Part shown: positions 24,401 to 39,400 of the stretch, piece after piece
How positions within the stretch are numbered: the stretch's first letter is position 1
How the letters are laid out: each line of letters begins with the position of its first letter
Source of the DNA: Arcuatula senhousia
Taxonomy: Eukaryota > Mollusca > Bivalvia > Mytilida > Mytilidae
Assembly: GCA_963971305.1 (NCBI GenBank)
Contig: OZ020306.1
Location: 35,361,512 to 35,425,511 of the forward strand
Direction of reading: 5' to 3'
Length of the DNA: 64,000 nucleotides
Position numbers and translations under genes: made by a program
Notes under the pieces: generated by a model
The model's database searches: none
The model's input: the letters and a program-made list of their open reading frames with translations, nothing else
What the model was told of the DNA's origin: nothing

Positions 24401-27400
24401 CTAGAAAAGAAATGGTCCTACAGCTTTGACCTATTACATGAAATGTAGATCTTGGTGTGCTTAATCATATGCAATTCAAATGTTTGAAATACCTTGTATA
24501 GTTTTCAAGATATATGGCTAAATAAGTGAAAATTTTTGAAAAAATCCAGACAAAGGGCAATAACTCCTACATCAATCGTTGGATCTTCTTGAAACTTTCA
24601 GAGCAGGTAGATCTTGAGATGCTGATCACTTTTGTCTGCAATCAGAATTTTGATATCTGTAACCATTTTTGAGTTATTAGCAAAAAACTGCAATTTACCC
24701 CTATGTTCTATTTTTAGCCATGGCGGCCATATTTTTTGACGAATCAAAAATTTGAACAATAGAACACTAGCATTTATGCTATTAAACAAGAGGCTCTCAG
24801 GAGCCTGAATCGCTCACCTGACATATGTGCCTGAAGTAAAGGCTATTAGGCAAAATATATTTGACCAGGGATCACCACAGTTCAAAATTCAAGGGCGGTG
24901 CAAGTCTGACTATGATCCTTTTCCTAAAATTTAATGTATTTGAGTATAATATTTATTTATTCATTGTGTTATCTGTCTGAGTCTTGGGTTTTGTTTTCAC
25001 ACTTGTATTTTAGCTATAAGTCACAATATTCATACATTTTCTATTAAAAAAATATTGCTTTAAGGAATAAAGCCAAACTTTTGTATGAAGCTAAACATTC
25101 AAGGGTGGGGGAAACAAAATAAAGAGTGAGGGAGCACCGCTCTTGAATAGCCTGTGGTGAACCCTGTTTGACATTGAAAGGGTTATAAGTTTAATAAGGG
25201 GCCATCTGACAATATGGTGGATCTTAAGAAGCTGATCACTTTTATCTCAATAAAAATTCAAAAATCTGTCACCCTTTTTGAGTTATTAGCAAAAAAATGC
25301 AGTTTAACCCAATGTTCTATTTTTAGCCACAGCAGCCATGTTTTACAACCAATCAAAAATACCCACATCAGTTCTATACACCTAATGCTAATAAACAACA
25401 ATACCAAGTTTGGTTCCAATTTGACTTTAAGTGCCAGAGGAGTTAACATTTTCAATGTAATGAGGAAATGCTTTTAATAAGCTCAATTTTGACGTTCTAA
25501 GGGCAATAACTCCTCAAAGGAAAGGTCCTACAACGTTGACCCTAGTACATATTTAGTAGATCTTGATGTGCTTAACAATATGCAATTTAAATTTCTCAAA
25601 TATTTTGTATAGTTTTCAAGATATTGAGCTAAACAGGTGCAAAATTTGCCAAAAATGCACAAAAAGGGCAATAACTCCTACATGAGTCAGTGGATTTTCT
25701 TCAAAATTTCAGAGCTGGTAGATCTTCAGGTGCTGATCACTTTTGTTTCCAATCAAAATTTTAAAATCTGTCACCGTTTTTGAGTTATTTGCAAAAAACT
25801 GCCATTTACTACCCCTATGTTCTATTTTTAGCCACAGCGGCCATGTTTTACAACCAATCAAAAATCCCCACATCAATTCTTAACGCCTAATGCTAATAAA
25901 CAACTATACCAAGTTTGGTTCTAATTGGACTTGAAGTGTCAGAGGATTTAACGTTTTCAATGTAATGAGGAAATGCTGTTAAAATGCTAAATTTTGACAT
26001 TCTAAGGGCAATAACTCCTAAAAGGAACAAGAGTTAACACTAAAGTATGTCTCGCCTGCCGGCACCATCAGAAACAATTATTCTTTCTTACTTCCACTAT
26101 ATTTTGAATTTACATGGATTTCAGTTTCTGAGATCAAAAGATGTTTATAGAACCTAAACGTTGCAAAAATATGCAATAAAAATAATCAAAGTCACTCAAC
26201 CGGAAAATCAAGGTCAAGGTCAAAAGATGAAGATGTAACTGTGCTAAGCTACTACTGGGACATATGCATACCAAGTTTCATCAACCTAGGACTTATAGTT
26301 CTTGAGATATGGAGGTGCTGGCAAAACTTTTCCATTGCTATTATATGTATTGAAAATTGTCAAAGTCACTCAACCGAAAAATCAAGGTCAAGGTCAAAAG
26401 ATGGGGATGCAACTATGCTAAGCTACTACTGGGGCATATGCATACCAAATTTCATCAACCTAGGACCTATAGTTCTTGAGATATGGAGGTGCTTGCAAAA
26501 CTTTTCCATTGCTATTATATGTATTGAAAATTGTCAGAGTCACTCAACCGAAAAATCAAGGTCAAGGTCAAAAGATGGGGATTCAACTGTGCTAAGCTAC
26601 TACTGGGGCATATGCATACCAAGTTTCATCAACCTAGGACATATAGTTCTTGAGATATGGAGGTGCTCGCAAAACTTTTCCATTGCTATTATATGTATTG
26701 AAAATTGTCAAAGTCACTCAACCGGAAAATCAAGGTCAAGGTCAAAAGATGGGGATGCAACTGTGCTAAGCTACTACTGGGGCATATGCATACCAAGTTT
26801 CATCAACCCAGGACCTATAGTTCTTGAGATATGGAGGTGCTCATAAAACTTTTCCAAAAAGTTAACGCCGCCGTCGGTAAAGTAACACCTATGTCCCGCT
26901 CTGCTTCGCAGGCGAGACAAAAATTCTACAACGTTGACCCTATTACATATTTTGTAGATCTTGATGTGCTTAACAATATGCAATTTAAATTTCTCAAATA
27001 TCTTGTATAGTTTTCAAAATATTGAGCTAAATAGGTGCAAAATTTGCAAAAAATCCACAAAAAGGGCAATAACTCCTACATGGGTTGTTGGATTTTCTTC
27101 AAAATTTCAGGGTAGGTAGATCTTCAGGTGCTGATCACTTTTACCTTATGCCAGAATTTTGATATCTGTAGCCGTTTTTGAGTTATGTGCAAAAAACTGC
27201 ATTTTACCCCTATGATCTATTTTTAGCCACGGCGACCATGTTTTACGACGAATCTTCTGGTCAGGTGAGCTAAAAACTGTGCCAAGTTTGGTTGAAGTTG
27301 GATGTATGGTGTCAGACAAGTTAATCTTTGAAATTCAGGGAAAAAGTGATGAAAAATTTTGACACTTTAAGGGCCATAACTCCTAAAAGAAATGGTTCCA

Positions 27401-30400
27401 CAGCTTTGACCTATTACATGAAATGTAGATCTTAATGTGCTTTATCATATGCAATTTGAATTTTTAAAATATCTTGTATAGTTTTTTAAGATATAGGGCT
27501 AATTAAGTGCAAAATTTTGAAAAAATCAAGAAAAAGGGCATTAACTCCTACATCGGTTGTTGGATCTTCTTGAAAATTTTAGGGCAGGTAGATCTTGCGG
27601 TGCTGATCACTTTTACCCTGCCAGAATTTTGATATTTGTCATCATTGTTGAGTTATTTGCAAAAAACTGCTGCTTTACCCCCCTGTTCTATTTTTAGCAA
27701 CGGCGGCCATGTTTTTTTATCGGATCAATTTAAAATGAGGATCGTTCATACCCAACATGTCGTATATTCCTATCAAGTTTCAGTCCAATTGGTTCAGTAG
27801 TTTCAGACAAGAAGACTTTTTAAATTGTTAACGGACGACGACTACGCATAGTGATGGCATAAGCTCACATGACCTTTGCTCAGGTGAGTTAATAAAGTCA
27901 AACCTGTACATTAAGGGCAGTCATGGGACGACAAAATCATGCCCTTCATAAGCAGGTGCCCTCTATTTAAAGGTTCATTTTGGTTGTATTGTTCATATAA
28001 GGGATGTTTTTAGAGGTGCCCTTTACAGGCAGTGATTTGCTATATACAGGTGCCCTTAAAGGCAGGTTTGGCTGTACATCCCTTTCAGCTGACTTGCACT
28101 TAGTCTTTAATACAATCAGTAATGTGATATCATGATATTTGAGCTAGTATGAGGTGACCATGAGTTAAACATAATAAGTTAACCATAACTTCCATGTGAC
28201 TAAGTTTCAGGAAATTATATGAGGGTCTTTCAGTGCTCCAGAAACAAATTACGGACTAAAATTGATAAGTTATAAAATAAATGTATCGGTAAGCTTTACC
28301 CTCAACTGCCAAACTAAAAGTGCCTTATTTATCTCATATTATATGTGTAAGTTTAAGGTTCATAGAATTCTATTATGGCATTCAAAAGCAATCCATAATA
28401 TGTGAAAGTTTCATAGAATTCTATTATGGCATTCAAAAGCATTCAAGATTTAAAATGTAATGCAGTTTTCTGAAAAATCTATGTATATTCATATAGTTCC
28501 GGTACCTGTATTCTGCAGCAGGACTGAAATAACTGTGACTAGACACCTCTGTGTCAGGACTGACACCACACTTATCTAACAATGAGTTCAGTAGTCCAGG
28601 GAACATCAACAAGGCATTCTGTAGCTGTGACAAGAAAAAAAATACCAGTACTAATTACAGTTTTCATATCTGTAATCTTGGTTGTTGTCTGCTTAATGTC
28701 CCATCGGTGATATTGCAGCCATAATCGGGACAAATATAACTGTAACCAAATATAAAGTTTAGTAGTTTTTAAAGTAATTTGTTGCTAACTCAAGCAGTAA
28801 GAATTTGGCTATATTAGGGAGATGGACATGAAAAAGGGTGATAAAATAAACAGGAACAAGAATATGTCTAATAGACATAATGCCTTATCTCACATTTTGG
28901 ACAGACGGACGAACAGAATCATACACAATATGCCCCCTACTTTTATAGATGGGGCATAAAAATTTGGAAAATAGCATAGATGTGCACTTCAGAAAATGAC
29001 TGCTAAATAAGGCTACTGTGTGGACGACCAACAAGAGAACAATATTTAAAAGTCTATTCCAGATTACTGACAAGTATCCATACAACTCAAATGCCTAGAT
29101 ACACTAAGCATGACACAAGCTTTGGATGCTGGCAGTGACCTTTTTTTGCATAGTTTACCAATGAAAGCACATCCCTGCTTTCTTACAATGCTGCATAACT
29201 AGAAGAGCTTAAGATGTGATAATTTTTTTATGTTGCAAATAAACATTTACCAGTAGTTTAATAATAAAGACAATCAAAATATTCTTAAGAACAATTTGGA
29301 AATATTTTGTCACATGACCATGATGACAAATTGTAATGTATTATGTCATTCAGAAATATAATACCTTCTGATCAGCTATGGTTGTATCCTCTCCATCTTT
29401 TTCTGCCTGATAAAACATGGCCAATGGAACAGAAAAAGCAAAGTTTGGCAGCTGGGATAAATTTCTATGGCCCTAAATATGGCAAAAATAACAAAGTTAC
29501 TGTCTATGAATATTTAATATATTTAATACATAAAAGTTTATACAAAGTTTTATGCCTTAGGTTCTAAGACACAGTTCAGTTTTGTTTACAAGTTAGTTTC
29601 AGAGAGTGACATCCTAGAATTTTTAAAGTAAAATACAAAGGTTGCTATAAATTAAGAATGCCTCCTTATAATATACCAACGAAAGTGCGCTCAACTGTTA
29701 GATAATGTTTTTGACAAGATATAAAAATATTCGAAAAAACAGAAGTTTAAAGTCCCTTTTCCAGCATGGTGTCATTTTTATTTTACTGATCTTTTGAACG
29801 TTTTTTTTAATGCTTGTTTTTAAGGTAAAAAATGTGACGTTATTTCTTGAAAAAATAAGCTGGTCGTTGTATAGGTTTTTTACTTTTAATAAACAGCCAG
29901 GTTTATGTACTTTCAGAGCATGTATAGCACTATAGAGGATTCAGTGCAGGTTTGAGTCTGATCTAGGCTTGAATTATGGTAAAAATGTGTAAATTTTAGT
30001 GTTTTTTTCATGTATAATTTGTTTTCGGAGTTATTGGTTTGTAATGAAAAGAAATTATTTTTGCAAGTAACAACTAACTGGAAGATAATCTATGGAATGT
30101 AAGGACTTCAACGATGTATGATAAGTGTTTATAAGGTTAGATATAGTTTTAGAATATTTGTTGGTAGAAGCATATGTGCTGCAAAGCTATGAACGTTTCT
30201 GACGTTTAACCTAGAAGTGTGTTTTACTACATTTAATTGTTTCATGCAATTGAACCCCCCCAAAAAACAAACCAAACAATCAAGTGTTGTAAGTCTGAAA
30301 AGTCCAAGACAAATCAGTTGATCAAAAAAGACAACAATAAGACAAATGCATCAAGCAGAACACCAAACAACCAAACTGGAATCCAGAATGGTGTCTTATG

Positions 30401-33400
30401 TCAAAAGAGACTGAATTCAGATGCTCTGGATCTTCAGCAATTAAGGTAGTACAGTGGATAAACACTGACCATCTTTTCTGAGCATGTCAGTAATTTTAAG
30501 CAAAGTCAAATCTATTGCTATTCAACCATTTAAAGGTTGGTAATTAGCCCTTCAGCTGCCAATATAATTTCTATTGTTTTATTATGTAATGCTGAATAAA
30601 AAATATCACAATTGACTAAATGTGTTACTTGATTCAATTGAGCATATCTCTGTTATTTTTTATCATAGACCAATAAAAGTTATATGTATGTGTATTGTTG
30701 GATTCTCTAGTTTTCATTATTCTTGTGTGTTGGTGTTTACAAGCAAGTTTTACCTGTACAGGTGCAAATAAAGGTGAAAATATATAAGGTTTTATAATTT
30801 AATGGTTTAAACCATTGAACAAGAATAAAAATATGTAACAATGTTACTTTAGCCATTATTAATCTTCAGAAAACATTTTTATGCTAAAAAAGTTCATAAA
30901 AATCCCAGGTATATCTACAGGTAAGGCACAGGTATCTCAAAAACTCGTTAACTGTGAAAATGGTAAAACTGGTCGAAAAAAATAATAACTGTTTAGTTGA
31001 AACATCATAATAACACATGTTATGACTATATATTTGTTCAATCTGATTCAGGTTGTCCACTTTCAACATCAGGTAAAAAAACTGCCATATAAGTGTACAT
31101 GGAGTTATCCAATCAAAGCATTTTGGTATGCACAGAGGATCCTAGAGCATCACTGCAGTCTAAACACATAAGGACCAATAAAAATATGTCACATCTCTTC
31201 TAATTAGGATATATGGGTGTCCACTACTTCAAACATTGACCAATATTGCTGAAAACATACTTTTTCCAGTAGTCCCATAGCATAAGTCAATCCCAGAGAG
31301 ACCTACGTAGTTTTTTTTCAGTCCAAAATTTTCAGTATTTTATTACGAGAAAAAGCGTCCTGTCTGCTTCATTGACTAAAATATTTATCATATATCGTTT
31401 TAATCAGTCCAATGGTCGTCCTTTCTGTTGAACATCTTTTCTTTCACGGCTGAACAGGGCATTGAAAACATCGGTAATCTCAGAGAGATCAAATTATTTC
31501 GAAAAAAAAAATTGAACATCGTCTGGAAAATCCCTGCCGGTATTTGGCAAAAAATCACTCAGGGATAAAGTTACAAATAATTTTTGATTGTTAATCATCA
31601 AATCTTCAGATTTAAATCCTGTAAAAACCCTCATTGACATCACAACCGTTCATAAAATTGATGACTTCTTCGTCATGACTCTAATTTACATCCGCCATTT
31701 TGAGACATTTTTCAATCACATTTATTTACTTTTTATTTTTTCATGATAAACAGTAAAAACACCCGAGAAACCCGAAAATAATTGAAATTTTATCCAATCA
31801 AAACCGTTAAAAGAATTAACATACGTCATTTCCGATAAGGATTTCCCTTTGTTGCTTAGAAACTACGATAAACACGTGGGTCCGAGAAACGACAATAGTC
31901 GCGCGTAGCAATGCCAGTTTGAATAATCGGAACGACAATTGTCGCGCGTAGCAGGCTAAGGGTTAGATGAACTTTGATGAAAAAAATAAGTTTGAAATAA
32001 AACCTTACTGTAATATACATTCTATAACTGTTTCCCCCATATGTTTTTAAGGGAGATAATTTGTATAAAATGTGTTAGGAAAATTCAGTTTTTCCAATTT
32101 ATTTTCAGAAAATGACTGGTGGCCCTATGATTCTATAGTTTAATTTCAAAGAACTAACCTAACAAGAAGTTTTGACAAAATGTAGCAAATATCTTCCCTG
32201 TGAAATTAGAAAAATTTAATAACAACCATTTCCCCCTATATAATCTATATAAAAGTAGTCAAATTTGAACCATTTTTTAACACATTTCTACAAAAATCAA
32301 GCATGGTGACCTATTCTTTTTATCTTATTTTTTCAAACATTTGCACTTAGGAACTTCTTACCACGAAGCTTGAGAAAATTCTATCCTACCATTTTTTTAT
32401 CACTGTTACTACCTTAATGTTTGTTATAACACACTTGTCAATTTGTCAATGATCAATTTAGTGTAAGTCAAACCCAGACCTGTCAAGTGTCACACAAATT
32501 TCTTTGACCTTTAATTTATTCCCGTTGATCTTTCAATTTTTTGTCATCTCATGCGAGCAGTCATAAAAAAATTGACAGCCCTGCAAACCTGGTTAAGGAT
32601 GATGCAAGTTTTCAATCAAGTGAAATTTGTTGTATGAAGTTTTTGACAGTTAAACTGTACCTCCCACTCTGAGAATAGTCTGATTAGGAAAGCATATTCT
32701 TCAGATCTAATGGCATAAAAATCAATCATCAGTGATACACACATGGAGTCATTATCTGGGTCAAGGCTAAAAATAGAAAGAAACAAGAGGCTCCCAGGAG
32801 CCTGAATCGCTCACCTGGTCTTGATGTTGACCCTATACTTTTGTAGAGCTAAATGAGCTGAACATTTAAGCAAGCAACAGCTTTTCTCTACCTGCTATAG
32901 GCCAAAAACACCATTTTTCACCTATAAGGGGCCATAACCCCTATAAGGAGTCATCTGACAACTTCGACCCTATGAAGACTTTTGTAGAGCTAAATGAGCT
33001 GAACATTTAAGCAACCAACAGCTAATCTCTATCTGCAATAGTTTTCATTCTGTAGGCCAAAAAAATGAAAAATGGCTATTTTTCAGGGGCCGTAACCCCT
33101 ATAAGGGATCATCTGACAACTTCAACCCTATGGAGAATTTTGTAAAGCTAAATGAGCTGAACATTTAAGCAAGCAACAGCTAATCTCTATCTGCAATAGT
33201 TTTCATTCTGTAGGCCAAAAACATGAAAAATCGCTATTTTTCAGGGGCCGAAACCCCTATAAGGGGTCATCTGCCAACTTCGACCCTATGGAGAATTTTG
33301 TAGAGCTCAATGAGCTGAACATTTAAGCAAGCAACAGCTAATCTCTATGTGCAATAGTTTTCATTCTGTAGGCCAAAAACATGAAAAAATGCCATTTTTC

Positions 33401-36400
33401 AGGGGCCGTAACCCCTATAAGGGGTTATCTGACAACTTCGATCCTATGGAGACTTTCGTAGAGCTAAATGAGCTAAACATTTAAGCAAGCAACAGCTAAT
33501 CTCTATCTGCAATAGTTTTCATTCTGTAGGCCAAAAACATGAAAAATGGCTATTTTTCAACTTTAAGGGGCCGTAACCCCTATAAGGGGTCATCTGACAA
33601 CTTCGACCCTGTGGAGACTTTTGTAGAGTTAAATGAGCTGAACATTTAAGCAAGCAACAGCTAATCTCTATCTGCAATAGTTTTCATTCTGTAGGCCAAA
33701 AACATGAAAAAATGCTATTTTTCACCTTTAAGGGGCCGTAACCCCTATAAGGGGTCATCTGACAACTTTGATCAAATGGAGACTTTTGTAGAGCTTTTGA
33801 TGCTGAATCAGTAGCGTGGCCTCAGATTTCCTCTATCTCTTATACTTTTTGATTTATAAGCCAAAAACAGTAGTCTGACCCCCCTAGTCTATTTTTAGTA
33901 ACGGCGGCCATGTTTTTTAACGGATCAAAAATCAAAACACAAGTTTGGTTCAGGACACCCTAAAGATCATTCATACCAAGTTTCATTAAATTCTGTTTGG
34001 TAGTTGCAGAGGAGAAGATTTTTGAAAAATTGTTAACAGACGACGACGACGACGACGACAGACGACGACGACAGACGACGACGACAGACGACGACGACGG
34101 ACGCCAAGTGATGGTAATAGCTCACATGGACCTTCGGTCCAGGTGAGCTAAAAAAAGACTTCAAACAATGTCAGCAATTGTTCATCATTAAATGACACTT
34201 AAGACTGATGTTGATATAGGAATATAAGACTACTGACAGACACTGTCTATCATTGTAATGTGAGAGGGGATTTTGTGAGATAAAATAGGAAGTAATCAAA
34301 GATTTCTATTTATAAAATGTTAAATCATACATTCAAGATATTGAATTAAATTATAAATATTAGAAAATAAACATTCTACAGAAGTTTTGTTAAAACACCC
34401 ATTTTAGTCCCTTTTGGTTCTTTTTCTGAAACAGTAGGGTCCAGATATCCCAAATGCAATACCAACTTTCCTTTAGTGGTTTCAAACATCATATCAAAAT
34501 TTCATAACATTCGGTGAACATTTACTATAGTTATCAAAAAGAAACAAAAGTGTCCACAGACAACAACTACAACGATGACGACAACATTGCAATAACATAC
34601 ATGTGAAAAACCAATGCAAAACAATTGTGGTCGTATAAAAAATGTCTTACACACAAATAATAGGCTATTTTGAAAAAAAAAAATTCTCTGACAGGGAATT
34701 TTTTATGCTCTAGTCATTATGTGTACACTAACTACACAGCATTGTACTAGTGTGGAAGATCCCTCTCTGACATTGGCAAGTAAAAAAACCATCACCAACT
34801 TACTTAATGCTTCAAAATATTAAATGAGCCTAAAGACCCTCACCATCTTACTTAATGTCTCAAAATATGAAATGAGCCTAAAGACCCTCACCAACTTACT
34901 TAATGTCTCGAAATATTAAATGAAGACACAAGTAACAGTAATTGTATTTACCTGAGTAGTAATTTACAAAATTCCAGGGCTGTTCTGTAGCATCCCTTTT
35001 GTCCTACATACACCAGGTGTTTAAATAAACATAAATATAGTGGCCTGTAGAGAAACAAAATAAATTTGAGTGTTAAAAAAACTCCTATATCAAGAACAAT
35101 TAATATAAGAATTGTGATTAGAAGAATTAGAAACAAGAAATCCCTACGGAATAAATGAGAAAATCTAAACAGTGTAATGGATTGTATCAATGATTTTTTT
35201 TCCAGTTCCCATCTCACTTTGAACAACTCCAATTTGTGTTAATTGAATCATCATAACATGTTCATTGTCCCAGCCCTTTTGTGTTCTTCCCATGGTGTGA
35301 CCGATGTCACCTCTCCTATTTTTTGAAACTGTACATTAATTTACCTTGATCTGTTTTATTGTTCTATATTTATACCGTATTTTGCCGTGTATAGTGCGCA
35401 TTTATGTACAATGCGCACCCCCTTTTCATTATGAAAATCTGGGGAAAAAACGAAGTTTTGTGTAAAATGCACGATCATTTTCTATGACAAGGAAACCTCA
35501 AAATTTAACTCTTTTTTCAGGTAGAAAGACTACAGATGAAGATTTTTTAATGAAAATAAAATTGTTTTGTAATTATTGTGAAAATAAAAATAAACTGTTA
35601 TACTATTTGTGTATTTTATTATGACAGCGAAATCGTAAATCCCTGTAATTGTCCCCCTTTTCAATCAACAAACAACAAGTGTTAACCCAAGCTCATATCT
35701 TTTGATGAAAACAATAAAGGTGTCAAAACAGTGATGATCAACAAATTACTAGTCAAACAATCCTGAAGTATTACAGCTGAATGGCTTTAATTGTTAATTG
35801 TCCAAGCCTGTTTACAAAAGATCGATGTTTTGTGCAAATTGCAAAGGTGGTGTCAAAACAAATAATTACCAGTAAATCTAAATTATCTCCAGCTTGGGAT
35901 GAGTATTTATTCACAAAACGATAAGAAAATGGCTATCTGTTGCTCAAATAATTACATGAAAGAAAATACACAATCATGTAAACAAACCATTCTATTTTTA
36001 GAATTATTTAAATGAGGCTACTTAGGGGAATACACATTACTGATCCAGAAAGGAAACAAGTAAAGGAAGAATGAATAAATAAATTAAAATCATATTTTAT
36101 TATTCTTATTTTTAATAAAGAAATTGGATAGAAGTATTTTTAAGAGTACAAATAGTTTTACCAAACTAACAATAACATTAAACCAAAATGGCGGTTGATA
36201 TGAAAATGACATTTATATAAACAAACACATGAAGACACTGGAATTAATTAAGTTTTTATTTGATAAAAGCAGGATAAATTATATTTAGAGATACTAATAA
36301 TGAACAGGATTCAATAGAAATCACGGAGTTATGATTCTTGTATTCAATCATGGATGAATCTTGTGTCCAAAGTCTGACAAACATCGATCTTTTGCCGTTG

Positions 36401-39400
36401 CCGATGTTCATGAAAATGTATGAAAATCTCATATAGGGATGTATTGTGCGCACCCCTATGTTAGATTCTGGAAATTATTGTAAAAAACTGCGCACTATAC
36501 ACGGCAAAATACGGTAACTGCAATTTGTACTATTTTATTTAATTTATTTGCAATGTACATATTTTTTATATATTTTTTTAGGTTCAGCTATACTTGCTAA
36601 TGACTTTCAAGTACTCTTCATAATGACCCAGGTTTATTTAGAATAACCAGTTTTGACTAATGATTTAGAGTGACCTGTTTTTAATTAAGACTATTACATA
36701 ACTGCGTCTGCAGAATTTTTGTTTATAATACTGATGAAGGACATACGAATGTCCAAAATATCTATTATTATCTAAATCTTTTACATCATTGGTAATGTTG
36801 CGTTCATTTTTTTTTAGACCTTATTGATTAGAAGAATTAGATATAGCTGTAAATAAGAATAAAGAGTATGTTAAGAAACAAGAACAGAAATTTCAAGGTT
36901 TGGCACCAATCTGAGACTTTTGGTTCAAGGTGAAAACTTTTATGAAAATTATTGTTGTTCATCTTTGAATTTCAAACTAATATCCAGTGTTTTAAAGGTA
37001 CATGTATAAAAATCTTTTTTAAGTTTGATGAAAATTTGTTAGGATCTTTGGCATCAGATTGCTCACATAAGTGATTTAAACATATATATTTAATTTGCAT
37101 ATAATACAAAAAGGTATTAGACACAAGTATTACCTACTTATGAAGTCTTCACATACGAAATACAATAAACGGATAAATAACTTTGAAAGCATGCTAAGCA
37201 AATTTAGTTAATAAAAATACAATATTTGTTTTCGTTCTAGAATAAAACAATTATTCATAAACATGATAAAACTATATTAGTAAGCTAGTAAGAAGAAAGG
37301 AAAAATACTAAAAAAATACTGAATGATATATATATGTGTGTGGAAGGATGGGTGTGCCTCTGTCTGTCGGGGATGCGAATGTGATCGAACTATGATAAAC
37401 CTTTTGGTAGTCCTAATGAAAGAAAATATGTGGGGTACTATATTTTCATAATGTTTCCAATGAAAGTGTACTAGATTTACCAAGATGAAGATCGAAATCA
37501 AGACTGCCATACTGTATGACCTAATGAAATTCGCCAAATAGCTTTTGTCTGGCTGTGTGATAAGTTGGACATTCAAAGAAATAATGAAAAGTGGTCTCAA
37601 AGTTTGCACCAAAGGTCGTAGTTACAGTTAGCTAACAGAAGTATGATGAATGTGGCCACACATCATAAACAGACAGATACTCTGCATATGTGAACTCAAT
37701 GGCAAAAGAAGAAAATCATGTTTTAACTTTTTACAGGTGGCTCTTATGACCTTTCTTTGAGTGGGTGGACTAAAAGAATAGAAAATAATAAAATGTGGAA
37801 TAAATGTATGTGACACAGCCCACAATCAAGTGGCAATTCAGAAAAACCACAATGGACAACGGTGAACCACCAGCAGCCTTCAACGAGGCCTGTAGGCGCT
37901 GCTCGCAGTTCTGCAATTTGCCCATGGTCTAAATAAAATGCATATAATAAATGCATATAATAGAAGTTCATTTATACCTGTTTTCTGTATGTTTAAAATC
38001 TAGCCTACAGTTGCCTGTTGTAAGACTAAACAATGGATGGAATGATGTCTCAAAGGAATACAGGGCTCTTTCTGAAATGAAGAAAACATGACGAAAAAAA
38101 AGAAGTTTATAAGTTATTTTCATTTGTATGAAGAAAAACTTTTTACCACCATGATTAATCACCCCTTTGTCCATTTTCATTTATTTCCACAATTTTTATG
38201 GCCAGTCCAGGTATGTGAATGGGACATATCGTTTTACCCGTGTCCATCAGTATGTCAATAATACTTTGATTAAGGTCCTTATCTCCGGTATTAGATATCG
38301 GGGTTACCGGTCAATGATATTTCATGAACAGGCCAACCATCCGTGGCTCATGGATACATTTTCTAGTTTGCTATCATGAAAAATTCACGAATCGATACAA
38401 ATAATTTTTTCAGGCAAAGATTTATACAATTAATCATACCTAAAAGCTCAGCACTCATTTGCATATCTTCACTCATTCGGAAAACATCACTTAGAGATAT
38501 CAAGGCATCTATATGATAGGGCTGTATTTGTAAAATGTTCTGTTGAATAAACAAAGTAATAAATACCAAACATTATAAAACAAGCGTGGCAATTCTGAAG
38601 TCTGTAAAACTAAAAGCTAGAGTCCAGCAAGAAGAAAACAGTCAAAATATGGGTTCCTTTTTTTTTAAAATGTTATTTGCTAATGTTAATGTATTACAAT
38701 TGAATTTTAAATAACTTTACAGACAATTTATGAAATACTTATTTCACATCTCATTATTATCTGCGATATATGCATGGTCATACATTATTTGAATATGAGA
38801 ATCCAATTTGTAATAAAAGCATGCTTTTCAACTCAAACAAAGTTTTTTTGTATGGATGTATAACAAATTATAGGGTGTTAAAATAGGTCAAATTTTAAGT
38901 TTACATTGCATTATCTTAAATAATGGTAAATCAAAATCTAGTAAAATACTGCAAAGTCTGAAAAAATACTTTTAAGTATTAAGGTGTAAAGACTGGAAAA
39001 ATCTTTTCACAGAAGAATGTTCAAGCATGTGGTAGGGTGCACATCATCAAAAAAGGCAATAGATGAACATGATGACCACCTTGATAAAATGAAAATGAAA
39101 TTGTGTTCTCACAGTGTTAACATCTTATCATCCGAATGTTTTTTTTTTCAGACTTTCTTGTATGTTTTTTTTTTTTAAAACTTTGCATCGTTTTAGATCC
39201 AGTTTGTTTCTCAATGATTTAGTAGTTTTCTACTTTTCTTTAGACCCTAAAATCTAATACTGGATACGATACTTTTTATACATACAGCAATACTCTGAGG
39301 ATTAAGAGATTCCACTGCTTCATAAAACTGAAACTGGACCTTCTGATATTCTTTGCTGTGCTCAAACAAAAAATACTGGTTACCATTTCTGGTTTCCTTT

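Larger units (their letters stand above)
24786..27276 (+). mobile_element. A-subfamily element, inner layer
   Basis: Starts ACAAGAGGCTCTCAGGAGCC and ends TCAGGTGAGCTAAAAA. It contains the 301-bp MITE (24866-25166) and the C element (26027-26923). Its 3' body is shortened just after GGCGACCATG, with no GAC tract left. Confidence 0.8.
23885..27894 (+). mobile_element. A-subfamily element, outer layer of a nest in TCF25 intron 11
   Basis: Starts ACAATAGGCTCCCAGGAGCC and ends CAGGTGAGTTAATA. It is interrupted at about 24786-27276 by another copy; flanks read continuously across the insert (TTTATGCTATT.. then ..CTGTGCCAAGTTTGG). It belongs to the longer-monomer subfamily seen at 10971-12420. Confidence 0.8.

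Noticed and set aside
26241..26846. 201-codon open frame on the plus strand
   Set aside because: It is four repeats of the C-family minisatellite monomer (SRSRSKDG / ICIENCQSHSTE repeated); openness follows from the monomer length being a near multiple of three, not from coding.
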